64,000 nucleotides of DNA from NCBI GenBank assembly GCA_964460985.1, contig CAYWQX010000003.1, forward strand, positions 1-64,000, read 5' to 3'. The stretch is from CAZABG01 sp964460985. GTDB lineage: Bacteria > Chlamydiota > Chlamydiia > Chlamydiales > Parachlamydiaceae. Shown in pieces: positions 34,903 to 44,376 of this stretch. The stretch's first letter is position 1; each line of letters starts with the position of its first letter. The notes under the pieces were generated by a model, which searched no databases, was not told the origin of the DNA, and saw nothing but the letters and a program-made list of their open reading frames with translations. The position numbers were made by a program, and so were the translations under genes.

Positions 34903-37622
34903 CGATAAACTCCTGGACCGCGAATGAAAACGAATAACACTTCTTTGACTTTGCCAAAAGCTTTACGCCCAGCTTCATAATAGAGTCTAGCTTGCAGGTC
35001 GAACGACTCCTCAAAAACCACCTTTTTCAAGGTTTCAGCGCTATAATCAACCAAGGAATGGCTTTTCCAGTCTACGATATAAATATCCTGATCAACCTCT
35101 ATCACAAGATCGATAATGCCGGTCATAAATCCATTTTCGGTTTTATAGGTAAAAGGCACTTCCCTCATTTGTCTATACGATTTTAAGTCTTTTAGCTTGA
35201 CGCCTCCAATTTCAACTTGTTCCATGAGATTTGTCAAAAGAAGGCTTATCTCCTTTTCATACATTTCAAAGGGCGAGTGTTTGAGGGATATTTCGATAGG
35301 GGTTTGAAAAGTCGTTTTTTCGAGTAAATTATGCAGGCAAAGGCCCATCTCAACTCCTTTAGGAAGAAGGGACTCTGGCGAGTCATGCGCGGCCTCTCTT
35401 TTCTCTTTCAGCCTTGTATAGGATGATACGAAAATCGGGCTGAAAACTCTTTTTAAGGGCACCATAGTCTCGAATTGAGGAAGAGCTCGTTTTTTAAACT
35501 CCAAATCGGGAATTATCTTTTGGTAGTCGGCATCGATTTCTTTGACCCATGCGGCAAGATTTTCTTTTGTAAAGCCCTCTTTTACATGATTTAAAAAGAG
35601 ATTCATCATATTTCTTTTATCAAAGAGAACAGGCACATAGAGCTCTTTTTTCGCTCTTGTCAATGCGACATAAAAAAGCCGCATCAGTTCGGCTTCCTCT
35701 TCCTTGTCGAGAAAGGTATTTGTCTCTACAGCCCCTAAAACGATTACTTTATCAAACTCTAATCCTTTGGAGGCGTGGATCGTCATAATTTTCACCCCCT
35801 GCTCGGTTCCTACAAAGCGCTTTTCCTCGTTATCGATCGCCCCCTCAAAAAAATCTTTCAACTCATTTTTTTGAAGCCAGCTAAAAATCTCCTCTAAAAG
35901 AGCCTCCCATTCATAGAAAAGAGGGGGAGAATTTGTAATTCTATGAATAAAATCCTCTTCGAAAGCATCTACAAAGTGAGCGAAACCTTTTTCGAGCGCC
36001 TCACCATATTTTTGAAAGCGTAAAACTTGAGCCTCAAATTCCGTATAGTCATCTAAACGGAAGAGTTCTTCCGCACTATAATTAATCAACGATGAGGCTA
36101 AAGCGCCCCTGATTCTCTTTTTAGAGCTTATTGCCTCCAAAATTTGGTAGAGCGATTTTCCGGCATCGCTTTGGGCCATTGAATACTGTCTTTGAATGAG
36201 ATAGGGAATTTGACAATCGCTTAAGACCGAGGCGATTTTATCGGCTTGTTTATGTCCTCTGACTAGAATAGCCCATTCAGACGGATTCTCGGCTACAAGA
36301 TGTGTGATAAAAGGATAAAGGTCTCGAATTTTTTCAGATTCAACGACAACAAGCTTTCCTCCCTCAATATCTTTTCCGGCCTTCACAATAGGATAGGGAA
36401 GGGAGGTTTCTAGCTTCGGCAGCTTGAAAACAGCCGGCGCCGATAAAAAAAGGTTATTGAGTTTCTTGATTAAGGAGGGAGACGAGCGCCAATTGGTATC
36501 AAGAGTTTGTCTTTCAGTGATTGAATGATAGGCTTCTAAATAGGTGTAGATATCGGCATCCCGAAACCCATAAATCGCTTGCTTAGGATCGCCCACGATG
36601 TAAAAACGATCAAAAAGCCTTTTGAAAATCCTCCACTGGACAGCGTCAGTATCCTGAAACTCATCAATAATCGCGACTTTATAACGGCTTTTAAAAAAGC
36701 GGATAAATTCAGGCTTTTCGCTTTCTTCGTCCATTACACGAATGAGATCATCAAAAACCACGATCTCTTTATGCAGTTTGTGCCGCTCTTCCTGACAATA
36801 CTTGGCAATGGCCTTCTCAATGTTTTCCCGCGAGGAAATTTCATTTACAATAGGCTTTAGATGGGCCCCAAGGCAAAAATATTTCTCTAATGGGGGCGCC
36901 TCTATATCCGGGCATTTTTGACGTCTGTTATCTTCATTAAACAGGTTGTCCCACTCAAAACCTGTTTTGACAAGAGTACAAAGCTCTTTTTCACCCCATT
37001 CTTGCTCTTTAAAGAGCTCTAGAAACTGCGGGATCGTCTCGGACCCTTTTTTCTTCTTATAAAATTTCGTTAAAGTTTCATAATCTTTTAGGACCTCTTC
37101 ATAGCTATAAGGAATGGACAGCCTTGCGCTTTTCAGCTGTTCTATCGATTTAGATAAAGGGGTCACCTCAATTTTTTTGCCAAATTGATTGCGAATATTT
37201 TTAATCGAGCTTGGTGCAATGCATACTTTTTCGAGTTGCGCGTCATTAACAACCGATTCAGGAATTTCGTGTCTTAAAATAGATTTGAAGCTTTTTTTAA
37301 AATTGGCAAAAGTGGTGATTTCTTCTGCATGAAAATCGATAAGGACGCCCGCCTCTTGAATCACTTTTTGAGAAAAACTGTGAAGCGTGGAAATATTCGC
37401 TTCATCAAATAGCTTTAAACTTCTTTGAGCTTTGTTACTCTTGGTTTTTTTTAAACGGTTATAGATTCTTTTTTTCAAGTCTTTGGCTTGAGCTTGAGTG
37501 AATGTGACAATAACAATTTCGGAGAGCTCTAATCCCTCTTCAATAAGGCTTAAAAGAATTTCTTCTATTCTATAAGTTTTTCCACAACCGGCTGAGGCTT
37601 CGATAATGATCTGATTATGCAT
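34890..37622 (-). CDS. recB: Exodeoxyribonuclease V beta subunit (helicase-nuclease), compact
   Basis: RecB is the 3'-5' helicase and nuclease of RecBCD. Walker A is EASAGCGKTYRI, motif II is AIIDEFQDTDAVQW, motif III/IV is in IVGDPKQAIYGFRDAD, and motif V/VI are TIHASKGLEFDKVIVLGA and RLFYVALTRAKKELYVPV. The C-terminal nuclease domain keeps D..D-K in IDLVIEVDQDIYIVDWKSH. Length 910 against about 1180 in E. coli. It overlaps recC by eight bases and recD by 13. Confidence 0.92.
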   Translation of the reverse strand: MHNQIIIEASAGCGKTYRIEEILLSLIEEGLELSEIVIVTFTQAQAKDLKKRIYNRLKKTKSNKAQRSLKLFDEANISTLHSFSQKVIQEAGVLIDFHAEEITTFANFKKSFKSILRHEIPESVVNDAQLEKVCIAPSSIKNIRNQFGKKIEVTPLSKSIEQLKSARLSIPYSYEEVLKDYETLTKFYKKKKGSETIPQFLELFKEQEWGEKELCTLVKTGFEWDNLFNEDNRRQKCPDIEAPPLEKYFCLGAHLKPIVNEISSRENIEKAIAKYCQEERHKLHKEIVVFDDLIRVMDEESEKPEFIRFFKSRYKVAIIDEFQDTDAVQWRIFKRLFDRFYIVGDPKQAIYGFRDADIYTYLEAYHSITERQTLDTNWRSSPSLIKKLNNLFLSAPAVFKLPKLETSLPYPIVKAGKDIEGGKLVVVESEKIRDLYPFITHLVAENPSEWAILVRGHKQADKIASVLSDCQIPYLIQRQYSMAQSDAGKSLYQILEAISSKKRIRGALASSLINYSAEELFRLDDYTEFEAQVLRFQKYGEALEKGFAHFVDAFEEDFIHRITNSPPLFYEWEALLEEIFSWLQKNELKDFFEGAIDNEEKRFVGTEQGVKIMTIHASKGLEFDKVIVLGAVETNTFLDKEEEAELMRLFYVALTRAKKELYVPVLFDKRNMMNLFLNHVKEGFTKENLAAWVKEIDADYQKIIPDLEFKKRALPQFETMVPLKRVFSPIFVSSYTRLKEKREAAHDSPESLLPKGVEMGLCLHNLLEKTTFQTPIEISLKHSPFEMYEKEISLLLTNLMEQVEIGGVKLKDLKSYRQMREVPFTYKTENGFMTGIIDLVIEVDQDIYIVDWKSHSLVDYSAETLKKVVFEESFDLQARLYYEAGRKAFGKVKEVLFVFIRGPGVYRWIP

Positions 37623-40323
37623 CTTTTAACCCTCCGATCAGATCTAGAATGAAAACTGCCTCTTCCTTCCACTCTTCTATAATATTCTCCGCCTTAAGTC
37701 CCTGAGAGATTGCCCACTTTATATAAGGATCATTCTCTTCATCCATTTTTTTGGAGAGCTCCTCTTTATGGCCTTTGGCTATATCTGAAATCCAGCGAGG
37801 CTCAAGCGGACAGAGCTTCTCTCTGACTTTAGAAAAATGCTTTAAGACGTAAGCCAATCCGAGATCGGTGCTCACCTCTAACTCTTTATCTTTTAAGCCA
37901 ACCTGCTGAAAGCGAGGCTTTCCTCCCTGTAGTAAGGCGTTAAGATAAATAATTGGAATTGCGGCTATTCTTTCTTCCACCCCTTTATTTAAAATAAAAG
38001 CCCCTCTATCAGAGACGTATTTTAAAGATCCAAAGAGGGTTTTGCCGTTTATTTCTAGCGGTGGATCTAAATGAATAATCTCTGGGTTAGACCCCATGGA
38101 TTTAAGATCTTCTTCGCTTCGTTGAATCCACGCTTTTGTAAAGCGCCCTTTAACGCTTAATTCTCTTTCAGCTCCTGAAAAGGCGCCACGAACATACAGG
38201 TATCTTTCCAAAGCATTAGGGATTAAAAAAGGCTCCTCCTCGACTTCCCTCTCGAAGATTAATTTTAAAACGGTATTTAAATAAACCTTGATAGGGTTTT
38301 TAAAAGAATCGGTGAGCTCCTTAACAGAAATAAGCGTCTTATCTTGCGAAATGGGTGCAAGCGTGTATGAAAGCTTCATTTTTTCGGGGGGATAATATTT
38401 TATCCGATCTTTCTTACCTTCTTGAATATTGAAAGGAGGATAGTACGTCTCCAAATACTCTTTAAATTCCTCTACTAAAGGGCTTGGAGATTCACTAAAA
38501 GAGATGGAAAAACTTTTTCGGGCAGACAATAGCGACTCTAAAATGAGGGTCCTATCAAGGTCATGCTTTGAGGCAAGTTTTTCCTCCTCAAAATCCCTGG
38601 ATTCATCTAAGGGCTCTTTTATATCTTTTCTAGGAAAGGAGGCTTCATCCATTCCTACCAAAAAAATATGTTCATAAGGAACTAAACGCATTGGATAAAG
38701 TGACGAAATTCTAACCGAGTTTAGATTAGAGGGATGCCCTTCATATTGAGAGTGTTCGATGCGCTCTTTCAGAGTCTGAAATACAGTATAGAAGCTTAAA
38801 GGATAGGGAGGAGCTTTGGATTCCACTTCAACTATAGCTTCCAAAATCTCACTGGATTTGCAATATTTTAGAGATTCTTTAAAAAATTGACTCCATTCAG
38901 AAAAAGATTTCTCCTCTTTTTGCTGAATCGGCTCTATCCATTTTTTTATCTCTTCAATCCATCCGATAAACTGCCGAAGAGTCTCTATTTCCGAAGTCTG
39001 GATATGCCCTGATGATATCTCTTCGCTCCACGACTTAAGAAATGCGGTCCAGCTATAGCTTTTGCCGTCCCATTCTTTCTCTACAGGTTTTTTTCGGATC
39101 CAATCATTAAGAATCTTTAAACCGTCTTGATCAAAGGGCGATCGGGTAGAGGGATGATTCAACCAATCTAAAAAGTCTTCCTTATGGAAACGATTTAAAG
39201 CCCAATTCCAAAATAAAAGAAAGGCTTCCGCCTCACGATTTTTATGAGGACGGTCGGCGATGAAATAAGGGATCTCGTTTTTAAAGATAAGAGGAAGGTA
39301 GGGCTCAAGTTTTTCAAGATCGGGCGTTAGAATCAAAATATCTTGAGGCTCGTCTTTTGAATCATTTAAAAGGGTGATGATTTGTTCGCTTAATCCTTCC
39401 ACTTCCTTTTTAAGAGAAAGATAGGAAGTTATTGTTACAGAGGAGTCGCTTCTTTCCTGAATATCAGGCCGCCTGCCATAAAGAATATCGGATTGCAAGA
39501 GCTGGAGGGTAGAAGTCTCTTCGTCGATTACTAAAGTATCGCCAAGATCCCACTCTTGATAACGCTTGATCTGACTTTCTGCCGCTGCAAAAAGCCTTTC
39601 TTCCCCCTCTTCTAAAAGTGACATTCTTTTCCCGAGCCTTCCCCAGGAGACTAAAAGGGGGTTGATGGGAGTTAAGTACTCCTGAAGCTCCTCTAAATCC
39701 CTCTCCTTTACCCCCTTTAGCTCCAGCTCACGAAGCAAATAGGCCCCTTCCTTTTCGGAGAGTTGATCTTCCCAAAAATGAAGGCAGGGTGAAAAGAGCC
39801 AGATCAAACTATTTTTGAAAGCGATTTTTTCAATAGGGGTAAGATAGGAGACGCCAAAGAGCCAATATTCAGGAAAGCTTCCTTTGGAAACTTCTTCCCA
39901 TGCCGTCTCTCGGTTTCTAAACAATTTTTGATAAAGCTCCGCTTGCCACCCCTTTGTCCACTCGGTTTTCATCCTTGGGACATTTCGGCTGTACTTTAAA
40001 AATAAAGCGGCAAGTCTTTTGGCAATGAAGTGTCTCCGGGCAGGGATTTTATAAAAATTTTTTAGCTCGGGAATATCCTTCATCGCATGTTCTATTTCAA
40101 AGGTAAGCTCCGTCAAAGAGACTCCCTTGCTAAATGCATCTTCGATCAGCTCGATTTTAAATCCGAATAGAATCCCCAACTCCTCTGCCAACTTGAAAGT
40201 CAGCCATTCTTTAAGAGCGGGGCTTGGAACTAAAATTTTAATTTGTTTGAAAGGCTCAGGCTTAAGCGTCTGAACCAAATGGGCAAAAAGGATCTCAATG
40301 CGATTACTGGTAAAGACTTGCAT
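37615..40323 (-). CDS. recC: Exodeoxyribonuclease V gamma subunit, compact
   Basis: RecC holds RecB and RecD together and scans for chi. The protein starts MQVFTSNRIEILFAHLVQTL, the family start, and contains an inactive helicase-like core (ILVPSPALKEWLTFKLAEE; LVGMDEASFPRKD; ESLLSARKSFSISFSES) and the C-terminal PD-(D/E)XK-like region. An upstream in-frame ATG at 40362 would lie in the divergent promoter region, so I chose 40323. Length 902 against about 1120 in E. coli. It heads the recC-recB-recD operon. Confidence 0.88.
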   Translation of the reverse strand: MQVFTSNRIEILFAHLVQTLKPEPFKQIKILVPSPALKEWLTFKLAEELGILFGFKIELIEDAFSKGVSLTELTFEIEHAMKDIPELKNFYKIPARRHFIAKRLAALFLKYSRNVPRMKTEWTKGWQAELYQKLFRNRETAWEEVSKGSFPEYWLFGVSYLTPIEKIAFKNSLIWLFSPCLHFWEDQLSEKEGAYLLRELELKGVKERDLEELQEYLTPINPLLVSWGRLGKRMSLLEEGEERLFAAAESQIKRYQEWDLGDTLVIDEETSTLQLLQSDILYGRRPDIQERSDSSVTITSYLSLKKEVEGLSEQIITLLNDSKDEPQDILILTPDLEKLEPYLPLIFKNEIPYFIADRPHKNREAEAFLLFWNWALNRFHKEDFLDWLNHPSTRSPFDQDGLKILNDWIRKKPVEKEWDGKSYSWTAFLKSWSEEISSGHIQTSEIETLRQFIGWIEEIKKWIEPIQQKEEKSFSEWSQFFKESLKYCKSSEILEAIVEVESKAPPYPLSFYTVFQTLKERIEHSQYEGHPSNLNSVRISSLYPMRLVPYEHIFLVGMDEASFPRKDIKEPLDESRDFEEEKLASKHDLDRTLILESLLSARKSFSISFSESPSPLVEEFKEYLETYYPPFNIQEGKKDRIKYYPPEKMKLSYTLAPISQDKTLISVKELTDSFKNPIKVYLNTVLKLIFEREVEEEPFLIPNALERYLYVRGAFSGAERELSVKGRFTKAWIQRSEEDLKSMGSNPEIIHLDPPLEINGKTLFGSLKYVSDRGAFILNKGVEERIAAIPIIYLNALLQGGKPRFQQVGLKDKELEVSTDLGLAYVLKHFSKVREKLCPLEPRWISDIAKGHKEELSKKMDEENDPYIKWAISQGLKAENIIEEWKEEAVFILDLIGGLKDA

Positions 40324-40333
40324 AAAGGAGGTA

Positions 40334-40378
40334 ATGTTGCCAGAAACCTCGAAAAAAAGCATACTAGTTATCCAATGA
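40334..40378 (+). CDS. Possible 14-codon leader ORF upstream of the MFS-PlsC gene
   Basis: AAAGGAGGT at 40324-40332 is a near-perfect Shine-Dalgarno site. It is followed by ATG TTG CCA at 40334, encoding MLPETSKKSILVIQ, whose stop TGA overlaps the ATG of the transporter gene (ATGA at 40375). The ATG is too close to the site (2 bases), but the TTG at 40337 is at 5 bases. It would couple translation of a gene with no ribosome site of its own. Not proven to be expressed. Confidence 0.35.
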   Translation: MLPETSKKSILVIQ

Positions 40379-42126
40379 TTAGCAAACTAATGCGGGCCAG
40401 CGTGGGTTGGTTAGTAGTGAGGAAATTCTCATCCTATACCTACCTCAACCTCACGCAGTTTCTAGGGGCTTTAAATGATAATATTTACAAGCTTCTGATT
40501 GTCTATTTTTTAATCCAGCTTGAGGGAGCAGAAAACTCCCATATCGTCCTAGGATTGACGGGGGCTACCTTTGTTTTACCTTTTATCCTCTTTTCCGCCT
40601 CCTCGGGAATTATCGCGGACCGCTACAGCAAAAGAAATATTATAATCTTTACCAAGCTCTTTGAAGTACTGATCATGATCGGGGGGATATTTGCCTTCCA
40701 TTTTGAGCTCAAGTGGGGTCTCTTTGCGATTTTATTTTGTTTAGCCACCCATAGCGCTATTTTCGCCCCATCTAAATACGGCATTCTTCCCGAAATCGTC
40801 TCCTCCGATAAAATCACTCAGGCAAACGGGATCATGACCTCTTTTACATTCCTGGCGATCATTCTAGGAACGTTTACGGCCTCGTTTATATTAGATGTCA
40901 CCGATCGCAATTTTATTATTGCAGCGATCCTCTGTGCCATCTTCTCTTTGATTGGCTTTTTGGCCAGTTTATGTATCGAATACACCGATCCTGCAGGTTC
41001 CACTAAACGCTTTAATGTCCTTTTTTTAAAAGAGATCTACTCAAGCCTAAAACTTGCCTCACAAGTTCCCTCTTTGCTCACGGCCGTTCTTGGTTCAGCT
41101 TACTTCCTGTTTCTCGGCGCCTTTACTCAATTAAACATCATTCCCTACGCTATCCACTCCTTAGACTTAACCGACGTCCAAGGGGGATACCTCTTTTTGC
41201 TGACGGCGCTTGGGATCGGAACCGGCTCTATCTTAGCCGGTAGAATCTCCGGTAAAACAGTTGAATTGGGGCTTGTTCCTCTTGCCTGCTTGGGAGTTAT
41301 GATGAGCTGCTATTTCCTCGATTTTTTCTCCGATAATCTCCTAACCGTGATCCCGTCGGTCTTGCTGTTAGGCCTTTTTGGAGGTATGTATCAAATTCCT
41401 ATGGATTCCTATGTGCAGCTATCCAGCCCTAAAGAAACAAGAGGCCAGATTGTGGCTGCCACCAACTTTATGAGCTTTATCGGGGTCTTGCTTGCCTCCT
41501 GCTTGGTCTTTGTGAGCAGGGAGCTTTTCGGCCTTTCTGCAGATAAAGGCTTTAGCTTAATGGGAACAATCACTTTAAGCGTCGCGGTCGTGATTACCTA
41601 TCAGCTTTTCGATTACGTGACACGCTTTGTGGCTATGATTTTATCCCGCCTGCATTTCTCCATGACCTACCACGGCCTTAAAAACATCCCGGACGAACCG
41701 GTCATCTACGTTTGTTATCATCAGGCCTGGAATGAAACATTGATCTTGCTTGGGTCGCAAAGAAGACGAATCCATTTCTTTATCGAGAATGAGCAGCATC
41801 ACTCTCCATGGATGAAAAGGCTCTACAAACTTTTAAGAGTAGCTTTTATTCCCACCCCTGATCCGCTCGAAAACAATCCTAAAACTCTCGAAGAGATTCA
41901 AAAATCGCTCATTCGGGGAAAATCGGTATGCATTTTTGTAAGCCATCCCGATATTAACTCTGAAATCGAGCGGCTTAAAATTGCCTATCATTTTGAAGAG
42001 AAAAACCGACAGCCTGTCCCGATCATTCCTGTTATTATCGAACAAGGAACCAAAAGCGAGACTCCCATCTTTTCCCGCCTCTTTAAAAAATTTCGCGTGC
42101 CTGCCGCTATTTCATTTGGCGGCTAA
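40375..42126 (+). CDS. MFS transporter fused to a PlsC-type acyltransferase (Aas/LplT-like)
   Basis: Residues 1-420 are a 12-segment LplT-like MFS domain, starting QFLGALNDNIYKLLIVYFL and with FSASSGIIADRYSKR at the loop-2 position. The remaining about 160 residues are a PlsC-like acyltransferase, with motif I YHQAWNE (H449, E454: HX4E instead of HX4D). The FPEG motif is replaced by IFVSHPD. In other bacteria LplT imports lysophospholipids and Aas reacylates them; the AMP-binding acyl-ACP synthetase part of Aas is absent here. Chlamydiae take phospholipids from the host, so a lipid-salvage role is likely. I chose the ATG at 40375; the upstream part lies in the recC promoter region. Confidence 0.85.
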   Translation: MISKLMRASVGWLVVRKFSSYTYLNLTQFLGALNDNIYKLLIVYFLIQLEGAENSHIVLGLTGATFVLPFILFSASSGIIADRYSKRNIIIFTKLFEVLIMIGGIFAFHFELKWGLFAILFCLATHSAIFAPSKYGILPEIVSSDKITQANGIMTSFTFLAIILGTFTASFILDVTDRNFIIAAILCAIFSLIGFLASLCIEYTDPAGSTKRFNVLFLKEIYSSLKLASQVPSLLTAVLGSAYFLFLGAFTQLNIIPYAIHSLDLTDVQGGYLFLLTALGIGTGSILAGRISGKTVELGLVPLACLGVMMSCYFLDFFSDNLLTVIPSVLLLGLFGGMYQIPMDSYVQLSSPKETRGQIVAATNFMSFIGVLLASCLVFVSRELFGLSADKGFSLMGTITLSVAVVITYQLFDYVTRFVAMILSRLHFSMTYHGLKNIPDEPVIYVCYHQAWNETLILLGSQRRRIHFFIENEQHHSPWMKRLYKLLRVAFIPTPDPLENNPKTLEEIQKSLIRGKSVCIFVSHPDINSEIERLKIAYHFEEKNRQPVPIIPVIIEQGTKSETPIFSRLFKKFRVPAAISFGG

Positions 42127-42129
42127 ATA

Positions 42130-42153
42130 GGGCGTAAAGTACTTTTTACGCCC
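42130..42153. terminator. Bidirectional hairpin between convergent genes
   Basis: GGGCGTAAA and TTTACGCCC form a 9-pair stem with a 6-base loop. It lies three bases after the MFS-PlsC stop and before the convergent SnoaL-like gene, so it can end both transcripts. Confidence 0.65.
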
Positions 42154-42171
42154 AAAATGAGAAGGTGAGAA

Positions 42172-42621
42172 CTATTTTTTTGTGCTGGAAGGGATCTTTT
42201 CAGCCGGAATATTTTTGAGATTTACGTGAGCAATCCATTTCCATTTATTATCAAATTTCTTCCAAACACTTAATCTAGGAGCCGGTTTAGAAGACAAATT
42301 TTGATTGTCAATCTTCTCTTTTACAGAAATTAAATAAGATACGACAAGCGTGTCCCCATTTTCAGATACTTTTACATCGCTGATTTCATAATGGCTTCCT
42401 AAATACAGATCATTGATGAGTTGAATCTCGCCTTCACGATTTAAAGCGCCAAAACTGTGAATCGACTGAAAATTCTCCGCTATATTTTCTTCAATCGCTT
42501 TGTGATTGCGATGTTTCATATCTTCCCACATTTGCGTCTCAAGTTTTTCCCCCAGAGAAATTTCTGCAAATGCCGTGTGAGCCAAACCCATGGCTCCTAT
42601 CGCTAGTAACTTTTTAAACAT
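42172..42621 (-). CDS. Exported SnoaL/DUF4440-like protein
   Basis: Residues 1-19 form a signal peptide (MFKKLLAIGAMGLAHTAFA). The mature 130 residues have the NTF2/DUF4440 pattern: LETQMWEDMKHRNHKAIEENIAENFQSIHS, then beta strands ending LSVWKKFDNKWKWIAHVNL. This fold binds small molecules or acts as an enzyme or chaperone; the ligand is unknown. A hairpin at 42130-42153 serves as its terminator. Confidence 0.7.
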   Translation of the reverse strand: MFKKLLAIGAMGLAHTAFAEISLGEKLETQMWEDMKHRNHKAIEENIAENFQSIHSFGALNREGEIQLINDLYLGSHYEISDVKVSENGDTLVVSYLISVKEKIDNQNLSSKPAPRLSVWKKFDNKWKWIAHVNLKNIPAEKIPSSTKK

Positions 42622-42745
42622 TGAACCTCTTTATACTTTTGAATTTGGAAAAAAGACTTAATTATAGACATTTAGCCCAAGTCTTACTGATCAAATTCAA
42701 CGTTAGTCTAGCACTACTAGATAATTTTTATAAAAAAAGAACTAA

Positions 42746-42784
42746 TAAAAAAATCCCCTTTGAAGATTACTCCTCAAAGGGGAT
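42746..42784 (-). terminator. Rho-independent terminator of the porin gene
   Basis: On the minus strand ATCCCCTTTGA, a 10-base loop and TCAAAGGGGAT form an 11-pair perfect stem, followed by TTTTTTTATTAG. It lies 24 bases beyond the porin stop codon. Confidence 0.92.
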
Positions 42785-42808
42785 GTTGCTATTTAGCCGA
42801 CTAACGAA

Positions 42809-44245
42809 TTAGAAGGCGTAGATCGCTTCAAGTTTGAAGCAGGAATAGTGGTGATTGCCACCGATGTTTTTGTCAATCGCAGTAGACCACTCAACGATCG
42901 TGTCCAAGGTAATATTGTCTGTCAGTGCATAAAGCCCTTCAAACTTCCAACCTTTAAAGTTGGTGTTACCCATAAAGCTGTTGGTAAAGCTCCAATTTAA
43001 TACGTTACCACGACCAATGCCACGCACATCTCCATCAGGAACTGCAATCACTTGTACGTATTGGTATTGAACTTCAATAGACCAGTCGCCTTCTTTAACA
43101 ACTTCGCCCATTTTGAAACCAACATACCAGGCTAAGTTTGCTCTTCCAGATCTTCTTATTTCAAATTCATCGTCATCTTCTTCCACAGGATTTAATTTGA
43201 AAGGATATTTTAAGGATTTTCTAGCATGGTTTATCAAGAAAGCGCCATAAAGTGTGGCATCTTTACCGAAACACCATTCTTTATTTAAATGATAGTAAGC
43301 GGTCCATTGCGAGATCAGAAAATCAAAACCTCTTGGATTTCTCACATGCGGTGAGGTGACAAAGTAGCACTCGCCTCGTCCATGTTTTTGCCAATCGATA
43401 AAGGAGTACTTAAGGTCAAAACCGGAGTCTTTAATGTTCATAATGCCGGCTTCAACCACCCAAGCGAGCTGGTTGATGATTTGGTTTACAACTAAACCGC
43501 CTGCATAAGCATAAACTTTATCCGCGTAATCAACTTTCTTGCTGTATTTGAATAAGATGCCGTCAAAGGGGCTTAAAAACTGCACTTTCGAGTCAAACAC
43601 GTTGTTTAAACGTCTTCGGCCAAGCTCGACATCGAATTTAGTCCCACAGCTATCAATGACGTTATAGCCAAAATAGGCTTTTTTTAAGCAAATCGAGCCA
43701 CAGGTGTGAGAGCCGTGCCAGCCTTGAGGATCTGCTCGGCACTCGCCAAGTTCAAGGATAGCCTTAAGTTCATCGCCATTATTAAAATTGTTGTTGCAAA
43801 CGCAAGAAGTGCCGTTATCGAATACCCCGGCTGCGTTATCAAATTGTAACTGCATAACAGCCCAGGTTCTTTCGGTTTTATATTCAAAAATGAGGTTCGC
43901 TTCGATATCCCAGTCGTTTCTAGAAATGGGAAGATCATCAAAATCACGCGCCCCCCAGTTACTTCCACGAAGATTATCGTTTTTCCCGAGGGGTGTTCTT
44001 CTACCTTGCTCATTTAAGTGGCGCCATTCGGTTCTGACGTCTCCGCTGATGGTCAAGTTTTGAGCTTTCTCTTCTACGTTTACAGCTCTTTTGGTGTTGA
44101 TAAAGTCGCGCAGTGCGTCAAAGTCAACTTCGTTAAGCTCTTCATTGAATTTAGAGCCGTCTTGTCTGCCAAAGTCAGCAAAAAGGGTGGCGGAAGAAAA
44201 TGCCATCACCCACGCTAATGGCAGAAAAAACATTCTGAAGTTCAT
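42809..44245 (-). CDS. Cys-rich beta-barrel outer-membrane protein (chlamydial porin-like)
   Basis: A signal peptide (about 1-23, ending TLFA) precedes 455 residues with alternating amphipathic beta strands, a polar acidic region (EDDDEFEIRR) and the aromatic C-terminus YAF expected for BAM-inserted barrels. About ten cysteines are spread over the exposed parts (CVCNN, ECRAD, HTCGSIC, SCGT, GECYF, EWCFG, SCFKL), which fits the disulfide-crosslinked chlamydial envelope. It resembles the MOMP-like families of environmental chlamydiae. It has its own promoter, a good GGAGAG ribosome site and a strong terminator. Confidence 0.85.
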   Translation of the reverse strand: MNFRMFFLPLAWVMAFSSATLFADFGRQDGSKFNEELNEVDFDALRDFINTKRAVNVEEKAQNLTISGDVRTEWRHLNEQGRRTPLGKNDNLRGSNWGARDFDDLPISRNDWDIEANLIFEYKTERTWAVMQLQFDNAAGVFDNGTSCVCNNNFNNGDELKAILELGECRADPQGWHGSHTCGSICLKKAYFGYNVIDSCGTKFDVELGRRRLNNVFDSKVQFLSPFDGILFKYSKKVDYADKVYAYAGGLVVNQIINQLAWVVEAGIMNIKDSGFDLKYSFIDWQKHGRGECYFVTSPHVRNPRGFDFLISQWTAYYHLNKEWCFGKDATLYGAFLINHARKSLKYPFKLNPVEEDDDEFEIRRSGRANLAWYVGFKMGEVVKEGDWSIEVQYQYVQVIAVPDGDVRGIGRGNVLNWSFTNSFMGNTNFKGWKFEGLYALTDNITLDTIVEWSTAIDKNIGGNHHYSCFKLEAIYAF

Positions 44246-44346
44246 GTTTCTCTCCGATTTAGTTGTTGCGGTTGAAAGATTTACTGTGTGAATTGCTTCG
44301 AATCAAAATACAAAGCAGAAGCACCTTTTAATAAAAATCGCCTAAA

Positions 44347-44376
44347 TTAATACACTAAAAATCCAGGTAAAGTCAA
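44347..44376 (-). promoter_or_regulatory. Sigma-66-type promoter of the porin gene
   Basis: TTGACT (44376-44371), 18 bases, TATTAA (44352-44347) on the minus strand. Transcription would start near 44340, giving a 5' leader of about 95 bases before the porin ATG. The -35 box touches the end of the upstream gene. Confidence 0.7.

Noticed and set aside
42621..42812. A 63-codon plus-strand frame downstream of the SnoaL-like gene start
   Set aside because: It runs through the rho-independent terminator of the porin gene and has no ribosome site or sensible protein pattern.
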